Source: Aestuariispira ectoiniformans
GTDB taxonomy: Bacteria > Pseudomonadota > Alphaproteobacteria > UBA8366 > Aestuariispiraceae
Assembly: GCF_025136295.1 (NCBI RefSeq)
Contig: NZ_CP062788.1
Coordinates: forward strand, 1,240,001-1,304,000
Reading direction: 5' to 3'
DNA: 64,000 nucleotides
Shown: positions 1 to 8,285 of the stretch, piece after piece
Position numbering within the stretch: position 1 is the first letter of the stretch
How the letters are laid out: every line of letters begins with the position of its first letter
Position numbers and translations under genes: made by a program
Notes under the pieces: model-generated
The model's input: the letters and a program-made list of their open reading frames with translations, nothing else
Told to the model about the DNA's origin: nothing
Database searches by the model: none

Positions 1-736
1 CGATGCAGACCGGGGCAGGCATGGCCGTTCCGGTCAGGTGATTGACCGTCTCGATCATGGTGCGCGCGGTGGAGATGATGTCATCCACCAAGACCGGCGT
101 ATGGTCCTGCCATTGCTCCACTTGCGGGACAGTCACCTCCACGTCACGGTCGCCGTGGCGGGTTTTCTCAAGGACGAGAAAAGGGGCACCGGCCAGGTCG
201 GCAACGGCGTGGACCCATTGTTCGCTTTCGGCGTCGGGGCCGACCAGCACAGGCTTGTCGACGGATGATTTGATCCAGGCGGCAATCGCCGGGGCGGCCT
301 GAAGGACGCGGGTCGGCATGTCGTAGATTTCAGACAGGCTCTTGCGCCGGTGCAGATGCGGGTCAATCGTTATCAGCCAGTCGATACAACGGTTGAGAAG
401 TCCGGCAAAATGGGTGGAAGTGACGACCTCTCCGGGGTGGAAGCGCGTGTCCTGGCGCATATAGGCGAGATAGGGCACGACCAGCCCGACCTCTTTCGCA
501 CCCAGCTCGCCTGCGCCGCTGGCTGCAAAAATCAACGGCATAATCCGTGCGTCCGGCCGGTCCAGTGTGCAGACGAGGATGACCCTTCGGCCGTCGACCG
601 GTGTCAGAAACCGGACATAGCTTTCGCCGTCCGGAAAATGCCGCGTTTCAAGCGCGCCCATCTCCGCATCGAGGGCCGTTACCAGTGCTTGTGCCGTCGC
701 TTCATTGCCGGGCAGGGGAAAGATCAGCGGTGTCAT
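1..736 (-). CDS. prs: Ribose-phosphate pyrophosphokinase-like protein (3' end cut by window edge)
   Basis: The protein resembles PRPP synthetase, which makes PRPP from ribose 5-phosphate and ATP. About 245 residues are visible. They include an N-terminal half with the FPDGE motif and DPHLHR, the flexible-loop segment LEKTRHGDRDVEV, and the PRPP-binding loop LVDDIISTARTM. The loop spelling is closer to archaeal-type enzymes than to the usual bacterial DDMIDT form. The ATG at 736 lies 5 bases after the stop of the phosphorylase gene, so the two are almost certainly cotranscribed. That pairing suggests a dedicated nucleotide-salvage role rather than the housekeeping Prs. The C-terminus lies outside the window. 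The family assignment is strong; the exact substrate is an inference. Confidence 0.85.
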   Translation of the reverse strand, partial: MTPLIFPLPGNEATAQALVTALDAEMGALETRHFPDGESYVRFLTPVDGRRVILVCTLDRPDARIMPLIFAASGAGELGAKEVGLVVPYLAYMRQDTRFHPGEVVTSTHFAGLLNRCIDWLITIDPHLHRRKSLSEIYDMPTRVLQAAPAIAAWIKSSVDKPVLVGPDAESEQWVHAVADLAGAPFLVLEKTRHGDRDVEVTVPQVEQWQDHTPVLVDDIISTARTMIETVNHLTGTAMPAPVCI

Positions 737-741
737 GCAGC

Positions 742-2250
742 CTATTTTACCTCGATGATCAGGGGGTGATTGCGGACATAGCCCATCGCGTAGTTCAACT
801 CGCCATGGGTTTCGGCGTGCAGGGTGAACAGGGGCTCTCCTGCCGCCACAGTCTGCCCCAGCCTGCAATGCATTTCCAGACCCGACGCCTTGGCATGCGG
901 CGCCCCGGCCAATTTGGCCGTGCGGGACAGACGGCGATTGTCGAAATTGGTAATCAGCCCTGCATGTGAGGCCTTGATGACGCTTTGATGATGGGATCGG
1001 GGCGGTTCCCTCATGCCACCCTGGGCCTCACAGATGCGTTGGAATTTCTCCCAGGCCTTTCCCTCCGTCAGCACCCGACCCGCAGTCTCGATGCCTTCGC
1101 CGTCCGGGGCATAGCCCGCCAGTTCAAGCAGGCTGCCCGCCAGATGCAGGGCGCGCTCCCGCAGATCGGCGGGGGCATCTTCCTTGTTCTGCAGTACGGC
1201 CAATACGTCCCAGGCTTCCAGCGCGGGGCCGATGCCGCGACCGACCGGTTGCGTGCCATCGGTCTGTATGGTGCGCGCCTTTATATCCAGCGCGCGGCTG
1301 GTGCTGAGCAGGCTGCCGGCGAGGGATGTGGCGTCCGCCTGGCTGCGGACCTTGGCGGTGGGGCCCATGGGCAGGTCCAGCACCAGATGAGTCGCGCCCG
1401 CGGCGGCCTTCTTGGACAGGACAGAGGCAACCAGTTGTCCCTCGCTGTCAATGTCGAGCGCGCGTTCAACGCGGATCAGCAGGTCGTCGGCGGGGCTGAG
1501 ACCAACCGCACCACCCCAGACAACACAGCCGCCCTCGCGGTCCACGACCCGGCGCATGTCGTCCAGGCTGAGGTCTACCGGGGCCAGAGTTTCCATTGTG
1601 TCGGCGGTTCCCGCGGGTGAGGTGATCGCGCGCGATGAGGTCTTGGGCATTACCAGTCCGCAGGCCGCGACGATGGCGACGACGATCGGTGTCGTCCGGT
1701 TGCCGGGCAGGCCGCCGATGCAGTGTTTGTCCACGATCGGCGTCGTGCCCCAGTCCAGATGGTCGCCCACATTGATCATGGCGCGGGTCAGGCCGATCAT
1801 CTCGTCGCGGTTCAGGTCTCGTGAGGAACAGGCGGTAACGAAGGATGACAGTTCGATGTCGGAATATTGTCCGGCCACGATATCGCGCATGATTTCGTCG
1901 AATTCCGCATCATCCAGCCGGTGCCCGTAAATTTTAGCCCGGACATAGCTGAGCGAGTCGACCGTCCGTGGATGTTCGAAGGAAACCAGGTCGCCTTCCT
2001 TGGCATCCAGCCTTTCCCAGGCCGATTCGGACAGGCTGGCATGACCGGCGGGGAGCAGGTTGTCGCTTGTGGTGTTCAGTGTGGCGATGACCGAATTGCC
2101 GTTGGATCGGATCAGGATGCGCGCATGGGCGGTAAAACCTTCCGCCCGGCAGATATGGCAATCCTTGCGCATATAGACGACCGCCTCGTCATGGGTGTCG
2201 ATCCCCAGACGCGTGAGGCGTAGCAAATTGTGATGATGCTGGTTTTTCAA
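742..2250 (-). CDS. Thymidine phosphorylase / AMP phosphorylase-like protein
   Basis: The protein is about 502 residues and belongs to the pyrimidine-nucleoside phosphorylase superfamily, in the longer archaeal-type branch that includes AMP phosphorylase. Members split a nucleoside or nucleotide with phosphate to give a base and a (phospho)ribose 1-phosphate. There is an N-terminal extra domain (about 1-90), a helical segment, then VDKHCIGGLPGN at 173-184 and the phosphate-binding KTSSRAITSPAGTADTME at 203-220, and a C-terminal PYNP-like domain. I chose the TTG at 2250 because GAGAGG stands a few bases upstream; an in-frame GTG at 2271 is the alternative. It is followed directly by the prs-like gene, so products may be channelled toward PRPP. 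The substrate (AMP, CMP/UMP or thymidine) cannot be told from sequence alone. Confidence 0.82.
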   Translation of the reverse strand: MKNQHHHNLLRLTRLGIDTHDEAVVYMRKDCHICRAEGFTAHARILIRSNGNSVIATLNTTSDNLLPAGHASLSESAWERLDAKEGDLVSFEHPRTVDSLSYVRAKIYGHRLDDAEFDEIMRDIVAGQYSDIELSSFVTACSSRDLNRDEMIGLTRAMINVGDHLDWGTTPIVDKHCIGGLPGNRTTPIVVAIVAACGLVMPKTSSRAITSPAGTADTMETLAPVDLSLDDMRRVVDREGGCVVWGGAVGLSPADDLLIRVERALDIDSEGQLVASVLSKKAAAGATHLVLDLPMGPTAKVRSQADATSLAGSLLSTSRALDIKARTIQTDGTQPVGRGIGPALEAWDVLAVLQNKEDAPADLRERALHLAGSLLELAGYAPDGEGIETAGRVLTEGKAWEKFQRICEAQGGMREPPRSHHQSVIKASHAGLITNFDNRRLSRTAKLAGAPHAKASGLEMHCRLGQTVAAGEPLFTLHAETHGELNYAMGYVRNHPLIIEVK

Positions 2251-2452
2251 GGAGCCCTCTCGTCCTTTCACACTTGCCGGCAAGTGTCTCAAATGCCGGA
2301 GAATTATACCGCAGCCGAGCCGCGATGACAGGATAATCGTCGCTCTGCCCTGCGGGTTGGTGGGCGCAACGTAGATGGTAAGGGATGCGCCTTCGTTGAC
2401 GCATCTCAACTGTCTGGAATGACTTTCTGTTTCTGCACTGGTCACGGGTCCC

Positions 2453-2481
2453 TTGACGAAATATATTTTAAGCTTAAAATA
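2453..2481 (+). promoter_or_regulatory. Promoter with an 18-bp palindromic operator for the aminobenzoyl-CoA operon
   Basis: TTGACG (2453-2458) and TAAAAT (2475-2480) are 16 bases apart and form a sigma70-like promoter. The perfect palindrome TATTTTAAGCTTAAAATA (2464-2481) covers most of the spacer and the -10 box, so a bound repressor would block polymerase. The start codon of the operon's first gene is at 2518. The MarR regulator encoded at 5759 in the same operon is the obvious candidate binder; this link is inferred. Confidence 0.6.
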
Positions 2482-2517
2482 AAAATCAGAATAGTAAGCC
2501 GTAAGGGAGGCGTTCCA

Positions 2518-4818
2518 ATGAAAGTCATTTGTGTCGGGGGTGGTCCCGCAGGTCTGTATTTCGCAATTTCCATGAAGTTGCAGGACCCGTCCCACGACGT
2601 GACCGTGGTGGAGCGGAACCGCAGTGACGATACCTTTGGCTGGGGTGTGGTGCTGTCGGACGACGTCATGAACCGGATGGCGGAAAACGACCCTGTCAGC
2701 GCCGAGGCGATCCGCGGCCGTTTTGCTCATTGGGATGATCTGACGATCCACTTCAAGGGGGAGAGCATCACTTCCGGCGGGCATGGTTTTTCCGGTATCG
2801 GACGTAAACAGCTTTTATTGATCCTGCAGGACCGGGCCCGGGAATTGGGTGTGAAGCTGGAATTCCAGTCTGAGGTAACCCCGGAGGATATCGAGCGCTT
2901 CCAGAAAGAGGCGGATCTGGTGATCGCGGCGGATGGCCTGAACAGCAAGGTCCGCGCGCTCTATGCCGATACATTCCAGCCGGATATCGATAATCGCCCG
3001 AATAAATTCATGTGGCTGGGCACGCATCAGAATTTCAAGGATGCCTTCACCTTCATTTTCGAGCAGACGGAGCATGGCTGGATCTGGGCCCATTGCTATC
3101 AGTTCGATGCCGAAACCTCGACCTTCATCGTGGAATGTTCCGAGGAGACCTGGAAGGGGCTCGGTTTCGATAAGACCGATACGGATGGCACAATCGAGAT
3201 TTGCGAGCGGATTTTCGCTCGCTATCTGGATGGCAACAGTCTGATGAACAATGCCAAGCACCTGCGCGGCAATGCCTGGATCAACTTCCCGCGGGTGACC
3301 TGTGGAAAGTGGTATCACGACAATGTAATCCTGATGGGGGATTCGGCGCATACGGCCCATTTCTCCATCGGGTCCGGTACGCGACTGGCGGTCGAGGATG
3401 CGATTGACCTGGCGCGGATGCTGCACGACGGACGTCCCCTCAATGAGGTGCTGGAGGAATATCAGGAGACCCGTGGGCTGGAGGTGATCCGCCTGCAAAG
3501 CTCTGCACGCAACTCCATGACATGGTTTGAGGATCTGGACCGTTATACCGATCAGGAACCCATGCAGTTCATGTATTCCCTGCTGACCCGGTCTCAACGC
3601 GTCAGCCATGAAAACCTGCGCTTGCGGGACAAGATATGGCTGGAGGAACTGGAAAGCTGGTTTGCGGAAAAGGCGACGGGTTTCAAACCGAAAAGCCCGC
3701 TGCCGCCCATGTTCACGCCGTTCCAGTTGCGCGGCATGGACCTGAAGAACCGCGTGGTGGTCAGTGCCATGTGCATGTATAGCGCCAAAGACGGCCTGCC
3801 CAGTGACTGGCATCTGGTGCATTACGGCAGCCGCGCCATGGGCGGGGCCGGGCTGATCATGACAGAAATGACCAATATCAGTCAGGACGCGCGCATCTCT
3901 CCGGGCTGCACCGGTATTTACAATGACCAGCATGAAGCCGCCTGGAAGCGCATTGTCGATTTCGTCCATGGCAGTTCGGACGCCAAAATCGGGCTGCAGC
4001 TTGGCCATGCGGGGCCGAAGGGCTCCACCCAACTGGGTTGGGAGGTGATGGATGCGCCGTTGAAAGAGGGCAACTGGCCGATCTATGCGGCCTCCGATGT
4101 GCCCTGGTCGCCGGAAAACCAGACACCGCGTGCGATGACGCGTGAGGATATGGACCGGGTGAAGGCGGATTATCTGGCCGCCACCGAACGCGCGATCCGC
4201 TGTGGATTCGACCTGCTGGAATTGCACTGCGCCCATGGTTATCTGCTGTCGTCCTTCATCACACCCTTGATGAACAAGCGGAGTGACGAATATGGCGGCA
4301 GTCTGGAAAATCGCCTGCGTTATCCGCTTGAAGTATTCAACGCGATCCGTGCCTTGTGGCCGGAAGACAGGCCCATGTCTGTGCGTGTTTCCTCCACCGA
4401 CTGGATGGGTGATCTGGGGATTACGCCGGAAGAGTCGGTAGAGATCGCCAAAGCATTCAAGGCCGCAGGTGTCGATATCGTCGACGTGTCTGCCGGTCAG
4501 ACCTCCCGCGAGGCCAAGCCGGTCTATGGCCGCATGTTCCAGACGCCCATGTCCGATCGTATCCGCAACGAGGCCGGTGTGGCGACCATGGCGGTCGGCA
4601 ACATCTATGAAACCGACCATGTGAACTCCATCATCATGGCAGGGCGCGCGGATCTCTGCTGTCTGGCGCGGCCGCATCTGGCGGACCCATACTGGACCCT
4701 GCATGCCATGGCGGAACTGGGTATGAAGGATATCCCCTGGCCCAGGCAATATGAGGCTGGTGGCGCGCAATTGGAACGCAATCTGGCGAAAGCCGCAGAA
4801 ATGGCATTGGTGGTGTAG
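2518..4818 (+). CDS. 2-aminobenzoyl-CoA monooxygenase/reductase-type flavoprotein (fused FAD hydroxylase and OYE domains)
   Basis: The 766-residue protein fuses two flavin enzymes. Residues 1-390 form a p-hydroxybenzoate-hydroxylase-like FAD monooxygenase, with [11 protein letters not shown] near residue 6 and [14 protein letters not shown] near residue 275. Residues from about 396 to 766 form an Old-Yellow-Enzyme-like FMN reductase, with [15 protein letters not shown] near residue 568 and a following RSDEYGGS. This architecture is that of 2-aminobenzoyl-CoA monooxygenase/reductase, which hydroxylates and then reduces the ring of aromatic CoA thioesters. Salicylyl-CoA 5-hydroxylase is the main alternative name. 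ATG 2518 follows AAGGGAGG. It is first in an operon with a CoA ligase and beta-oxidation-type enzymes, which supports aerobic CoA-dependent anthranilate (or related) breakdown in the cytoplasm. Confidence 0.9.
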   Translation: MKVICVGGGPAGLYFAISMKLQDPSHDVTVVERNRSDDTFGWGVVLSDDVMNRMAENDPVSAEAIRGRFAHWDDLTIHFKGESITSGGHGFSGIGRKQLLLILQDRARELGVKLEFQSEVTPEDIERFQKEADLVIAADGLNSKVRALYADTFQPDIDNRPNKFMWLGTHQNFKDAFTFIFEQTEHGWIWAHCYQFDAETSTFIVECSEETWKGLGFDKTDTDGTIEICERIFARYLDGNSLMNNAKHLRGNAWINFPRVTCGKWYHDNVILMGDSAHTAHFSIGSGTRLAVEDAIDLARMLHDGRPLNEVLEEYQETRGLEVIRLQSSARNSMTWFEDLDRYTDQEPMQFMYSLLTRSQRVSHENLRLRDKIWLEELESWFAEKATGFKPKSPLPPMFTPFQLRGMDLKNRVVVSAMCMYSAKDGLPSDWHLVHYGSRAMGGAGLIMTEMTNISQDARISPGCTGIYNDQHEAAWKRIVDFVHGSSDAKIGLQLGHAGPKGSTQLGWEVMDAPLKEGNWPIYAASDVPWSPENQTPRAMTREDMDRVKADYLAATERAIRCGFDLLELHCAHGYLLSSFITPLMNKRSDEYGGSLENRLRYPLEVFNAIRALWPEDRPMSVRVSSTDWMGDLGITPEESVEIAKAFKAAGVDIVDVSAGQTSREAKPVYGRMFQTPMSDRIRNEAGVATMAVGNIYETDHVNSIIMAGRADLCCLARPHLADPYWTLHAMAELGMKDIPWPRQYEAGGAQLERNLAKAAEMALVV

Positions 4819-4847
4819 GCTTGGCCGCGCGACTTGAAAATAAGATC

Positions 4848-4961
4848 GTCATGGCTGGACTTGATCCGGCCACCCACGAGGGCACAGTCCTTTCTGGTGG
4901 AACGCGTCTACGCCGGGACGACAGCCTCTTCGTGGGTACGCGGGTCAAGCCCGCGCATGAC
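4848..4961. repeat. Inverted pair of GTCAT-CTTGA hairpin repeats (BIME-like), copy A
   Basis: The left unit at 4848-4880 reads GTCATG, stem, CTTGA loop, stem, CACCCACGA. The right unit at 4930-4961 is the same pattern on the opposite strand, with a different stem (CGCGGG/CCCGCG). The 49-base interior starts GGCACAGTCCTTTC and resembles the interior of the copy at 48500-48614. Each unit can form its own hairpin, and the pair can form a larger one. It lies inside the operon, between the flavoprotein and the SDR gene, where it could terminate, protect or destabilise the transcript. Confidence 0.8.
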
Positions 4962-4990
4962 GGGCCAAATTAAGGCAAGAAAGGGTGAGC

Positions 4991-5755
4991 ATGACCGACC
5001 TTACAGGAAAACACGTATTGGTCACCGGGGGTGGCAAGGGGATCGGTGAGGCCGTCGCCCGCCGCCTGGCTGCCGATGGGGCGAAAGTCACCGTGCTTGG
5101 CCGGTCTCTGGAGCCGTTGCTTGCAGTGGCAAGCAGCCTGCCGCAGGGGCAGGCGCTTTCCTGCGACGTGACGGATGAGGCGGCGGTGAATGCCGCAATC
5201 CAGGAGGCGGTCGAGGTTTTCGGGCCGGTCGAAATTCTGGTGAATAATGCCGGGGCGGCCTTGAGTGCGCCTTTCCTGAAGCAGACCGGCGACGATCTGC
5301 GCCGGATGCTGGAAATCAATACGGTCAGTACATGGACCTGCACCCAGGCGGTGTTGGGCGGCATGGTCGATCGTGGCTGGGGCCGGGTCGTGAATGTCGC
5401 CTCCACGGCGGGTCTCAAGGCCTATCCCTATGTGGCGAGCTATGTGATGGCGAAACATGCAGTTGTCGGCCTGACGCGCACCTTGGCCCTGGAACTGGCG
5501 CGCAAGGGCGTGACCGTGAATGCGGTCTGTCCCGGTTATACGGAAACGGACATGGTGCGCGGCGCAGTCCAGACGATCATCGACAAAACCGGGCGCAGCG
5601 AAGACGAGGCACGGATGGAACTGGCAAAGAACAACCCGCAGAAACGTCTGGTTCAACCCGATGAGGTTGCGGAAACCGTGTCCTGGCTTTGCGGCGCCAA
5701 CAGCGACAGCATCAACGGACAATCAATCGCCATTGCTGGCGGTGAGGTGATGTAA
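4991..5755 (+). CDS. Short-chain dehydrogenase/reductase (3-hydroxyacyl-CoA dehydrogenase-like)
   Basis: This is a 254-residue classical SDR. It has the NAD(P)-binding TGGGKGIGEA motif at residues 13-22, NNAG near residue 86, and the catalytic S...YxxxK set within VASTAG and SYVMAK. The C-terminal GGEVM is typical of FabG-like oxidoreductases. ATG 4991 follows AAGAAAGGG; a GTG six bases upstream is less likely. It sits between the ring-attacking flavoprotein and the MarR gene, so a role as the 3-hydroxyacyl-CoA or ring-keto-CoA dehydrogenase of the pathway is likely. Its exact substrate is inferred from context only. The hairpin repeat just upstream could change its expression relative to the first gene. 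Confidence 0.85.
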   Translation: MTDLTGKHVLVTGGGKGIGEAVARRLAADGAKVTVLGRSLEPLLAVASSLPQGQALSCDVTDEAAVNAAIQEAVEVFGPVEILVNNAGAALSAPFLKQTGDDLRRMLEINTVSTWTCTQAVLGGMVDRGWGRVVNVASTAGLKAYPYVASYVMAKHAVVGLTRTLALELARKGVTVNAVCPGYTETDMVRGAVQTIIDKTGRSEDEARMELAKNNPQKRLVQPDEVAETVSWLCGANSDSINGQSIAIAGGEVM

Positions 5756-5758
5756 GGC

Positions 5759-6241
5759 ATGACGAAAGTATTTTCCCCCACGGATGAGAAAGCTCGCCTG
5801 CGCCTGTGGTTGCGCCTGCTGGACAGTGCGAATTCCATCGAGCGCGAAGTGCGGACCCGGCTGCGTGAAAAATTCAATGTGACGTTGCCGCAATTCGACC
5901 TGATGGCAGCCTTGGACCAGGTCTCGGAAAATGAGGGGCTTTCCATGGGGCAGTTGTCGGAACGCCTGCGTGTCTCAAACGGCAATGTGACCGGGGTGGT
6001 CAACCGGCTGGTCAAGGAAGAACTGGCGATGCGCTGGTCGCCGCCGGAAGACCGGCGCACGTCCTTCATCTCGCTGACCAAAGAGGGCCGGGCCCGTTTC
6101 AGGGAAATGGCGCAGGTCCATCAGGGCTGGATTGACAGCATGCTGGGCGATCTGTCGGACAAGGATATGGAACAACTGGCCGACCTGCTGGGCCGCACCC
6201 AGGCGTCGGTTGAACGGGATCGGGAGGACGAGCACAAATGA
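5759..6241 (+). CDS. MarR family transcriptional regulator
   Basis: The 160-residue protein has the MarR winged-helix layout. A dimerisation helix is followed by a helix-turn-helix around residues 55-85 ([20 protein letters not shown]) and the wing with the diagnostic PEDRRTSF at about 98-105. It starts 3 bases after the SDR stop and its stop overlaps the start of the crotonase gene (ATGA), so it is translated as part of the operon. MarR proteins in aromatic-CoA operons usually repress the operon and release DNA on binding the CoA thioester. The 18-bp palindrome in the promoter at 2464-2481 is the likely site. Ligand identity is inferred from context. Confidence 0.9.
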   Translation: MTKVFSPTDEKARLRLWLRLLDSANSIEREVRTRLREKFNVTLPQFDLMAALDQVSENEGLSMGQLSERLRVSNGNVTGVVNRLVKEELAMRWSPPEDRRTSFISLTKEGRARFREMAQVHQGWIDSMLGDLSDKDMEQLADLLGRTQASVERDREDEHK

Positions 6242-7050
6242 GGAAAATGGCCGGTTTGAAGCCACAGCATTTCCGCTGGGAGATGAAAGGCGATGTGGCT
6301 GTTGTCACCCTGGATCGCCCGGAAAAGAAAAACCCGCTGACTTTCGACAGCTATGCAGAGCTGCGCGATACCTTTCGCGACCTGCGTTACTGCGACGACG
6401 TGAAGGCGGTGGTGATCCATGGCGCAGGCGGTAATTTCTGTTCCGGCGGTGATGTCTTCGAGATCATCGGGCCGTTGCTGGAAAAGGACATGGTCGGCCT
6501 GCTGGAATTTACCCGCATGACCGGGGACCTGGTGCTGGCGATCCGCAATGCGCCGCAGCCGGTGATTGCCGCGGTTGATGGTGTTTGTGCCGGTGCCGGG
6601 TCGATGATCGCGCTGGCCTCGGATATGCGATTTGGCACGCCTGCTGCCAAGACGGCCTTCCTGTTCACTCGCGTCGGTCTGGCCGGATGCGACATGGGGG
6701 CCTGTGCCTTGTTGCCGCGTGTCATCGGTCAGGGCAGGGCCAGTGAACTTCTCTATACCGGACGCAGCATGAGCGCCGATGAGGGCGAACGCTGGGGCTT
6801 TTTCAATGCACTGCATGACAGTGAGGCCCTGCTGGATGAGGCCGTGGCCTTCGGTCAGCGTCTCGCCGATGGGCCCAACTTCGGTCACATGATGACCAAG
6901 ACCATGCTGAACCGCGAATGGGATATGAGCCTCGAGGCTGCCATCGAGGCAGAAGCACAGGCCCAGGCGATCTGTATGCAGACCAAGGATTTCGGGCGGG
7001 CTTTCGAGGCCTTTGCCAATAAACGGAAACCTGTCTTTGAGGGGAATTAA
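6238..7050 (+). CDS. Enoyl-CoA hydratase/isomerase (crotonase) family protein lacking both hydratase glutamates
   Basis: The 270-residue protein has the crotonase fold: the CoA-binding [10 protein letters not shown] near residue 66, the oxyanion-hole segment [17 protein letters not shown] at about 113-129, and [13 protein letters not shown] at 148-160. In an alignment by eye to classical enoyl-CoA hydratase, Glu144 falls on Met123 and Glu164 falls on or next to Arg145; an Asp is present at 152. A plain hydratase activity is therefore doubtful, and an isomerase, ring hydrolase or deaminating variant is possible. The start overlaps the MarR stop by 4 bases and the next gene begins 3 bases after its stop. 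It belongs to the aminobenzoyl-CoA operon. Confidence 0.87.
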   Translation: MRKMAGLKPQHFRWEMKGDVAVVTLDRPEKKNPLTFDSYAELRDTFRDLRYCDDVKAVVIHGAGGNFCSGGDVFEIIGPLLEKDMVGLLEFTRMTGDLVLAIRNAPQPVIAAVDGVCAGAGSMIALASDMRFGTPAAKTAFLFTRVGLAGCDMGACALLPRVIGQGRASELLYTGRSMSADEGERWGFFNALHDSEALLDEAVAFGQRLADGPNFGHMMTKTMLNREWDMSLEAAIEAEAQAQAICMQTKDFGRAFEAFANKRKPVFEGN

Positions 7051-7052
7051 TC

Positions 7053-8237
7053 ATGGCTGACCGCTCCTTCCTCGACTGGCCGTTTCTGGATGAGGGGCAT
7101 AAGGCCCTGGCTTATGATCTGGATGCCTGGGCAGAGCGCGAGATTGCAGAGCTGGCCCATGCGGAAAGTGATGTTGATGAGACCTGCCGCGAGCTGGTGG
7201 CCAAGCTGGCGGAAGGGGGCTGGCTGCGCTATGCCGTTCCGGCGTCCCATGGCGGGTTGCGCGATAAGCTGGACGTCCGGTCGCTCTGTCTGATCCGGGA
7301 AACACTGGCGCGCCACGGCGGGTTGGCGGATTTCGCTTTTGCCATGCAGGGGCTGGGCAGCGGCCCGATCAGCTTGTTCGGTACTGATGACCAGAAGCAG
7401 GCCTATCTGCCTGCGGTCGCCCAGGGTGAGAAGATCGCGGCTTTTGCCCTGTCGGAGCCGGAAGCAGGCTCAGACGTGGCGGCGCTTGCGACCACGGCGG
7501 AACGGGATAGCGATCATTTTATTCTGAATGGTCTGAAAACATGGATATCAAATGGTGGCATTGCCGATTTCTATGTAGTTTTCGCCCGCACGGGCGAGGC
7601 GGCTGGGGCCAAGGGCCTCAGTGCCTTTATTGTTGATGCGGATACCCCGGGTCTGACGGTTGAGGAACGGATCGAGGTGGTTGCGCCGCATCCGCTGGCC
7701 ACGCTGAAATTCGAAAATTGCCGCGTCCCGGCCAGTGCCCAGCTCGGTGCCGGCGGGGCGGGGTTCAAGATCGCCATGGCGACGCTGGATGTTTTCCGCT
7801 CCACGGTCGGGGCGGCGTCCCTGGGGTTTGCCCGCCGTGCGCTGGATGAGGCATTGGAGCGCTGTTCGACGCGCGAATTGTTCGGTGCGCCGCTGGCGGA
7901 TCTCCAAATGACCCAGGCCAGCCTGGCCGACATGGCGACGGATGTCGATGCCTCCGCACTTATGATCTACCGCGCCGCCTGGACCAAGGATCTGGTGGCG
8001 GACCGTGTGACCCGCGAGGCGGCTATGGCCAAACTTTATGCAACGGAGGCAGCCCAGCGCGTGATCGACAAGGGCGTACAGCTTTTCGGCGGCCACGGGG
8101 TGACCGTCGGCAATGTGATGGAAAAGCTGTATCGCGAGGTGCGGGCGCTGCGCATCTATGAAGGGGCCTCGGAAGTGCAGAAGGTGATTATCGCCCGTCA
8201 GGCGCTGACCCTGCATGCGGCGGCCAGGAACGATTGA
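7053..8237 (+). CDS. Acyl-CoA dehydrogenase family protein
   Basis: The 394-residue protein matches the acyl-CoA dehydrogenase family in length and order of domains. It has an N-terminal helical domain, a middle beta domain with [15 protein letters not shown] near residue 131 and [12 protein letters not shown] near residue 164 (FAD and substrate contacts), and a C-terminal helical domain ending in [18 protein letters not shown]. That last segment carries the glutamate expected to abstract the alpha proton. It oxidises an acyl-CoA ring or chain intermediate and passes electrons to ETF. It lies 3 bases downstream of the crotonase gene and upstream of the CoA ligase, so it should act in the same pathway. 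Confidence 0.9.
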   Translation: MADRSFLDWPFLDEGHKALAYDLDAWAEREIAELAHAESDVDETCRELVAKLAEGGWLRYAVPASHGGLRDKLDVRSLCLIRETLARHGGLADFAFAMQGLGSGPISLFGTDDQKQAYLPAVAQGEKIAAFALSEPEAGSDVAALATTAERDSDHFILNGLKTWISNGGIADFYVVFARTGEAAGAKGLSAFIVDADTPGLTVEERIEVVAPHPLATLKFENCRVPASAQLGAGGAGFKIAMATLDVFRSTVGAASLGFARRALDEALERCSTRELFGAPLADLQMTQASLADMATDVDASALMIYRAAWTKDLVADRVTREAAMAKLYATEAAQRVIDKGVQLFGGHGVTVGNVMEKLYREVRALRIYEGASEVQKVIIARQALTLHAAARND

Positions 8238-8285
8238 AGCAAGCGAGATCCAACAATAAAAAATATATGTGATGGGGAGAAGACG

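Noticed and set aside
2251-2784. N-terminal extension of the phosphorylase frame up to 2784
   Set aside because: The extension overlaps the promoter and start of the divergent flavoprotein gene and has no family similarity; the TTG at 2250 has a good ribosome site.
2815-4770. A 651-codon open frame on the minus strand
   Set aside because: It is the antisense shadow of the fused flavoprotein gene, with no ribosome site and no recognisable domain.
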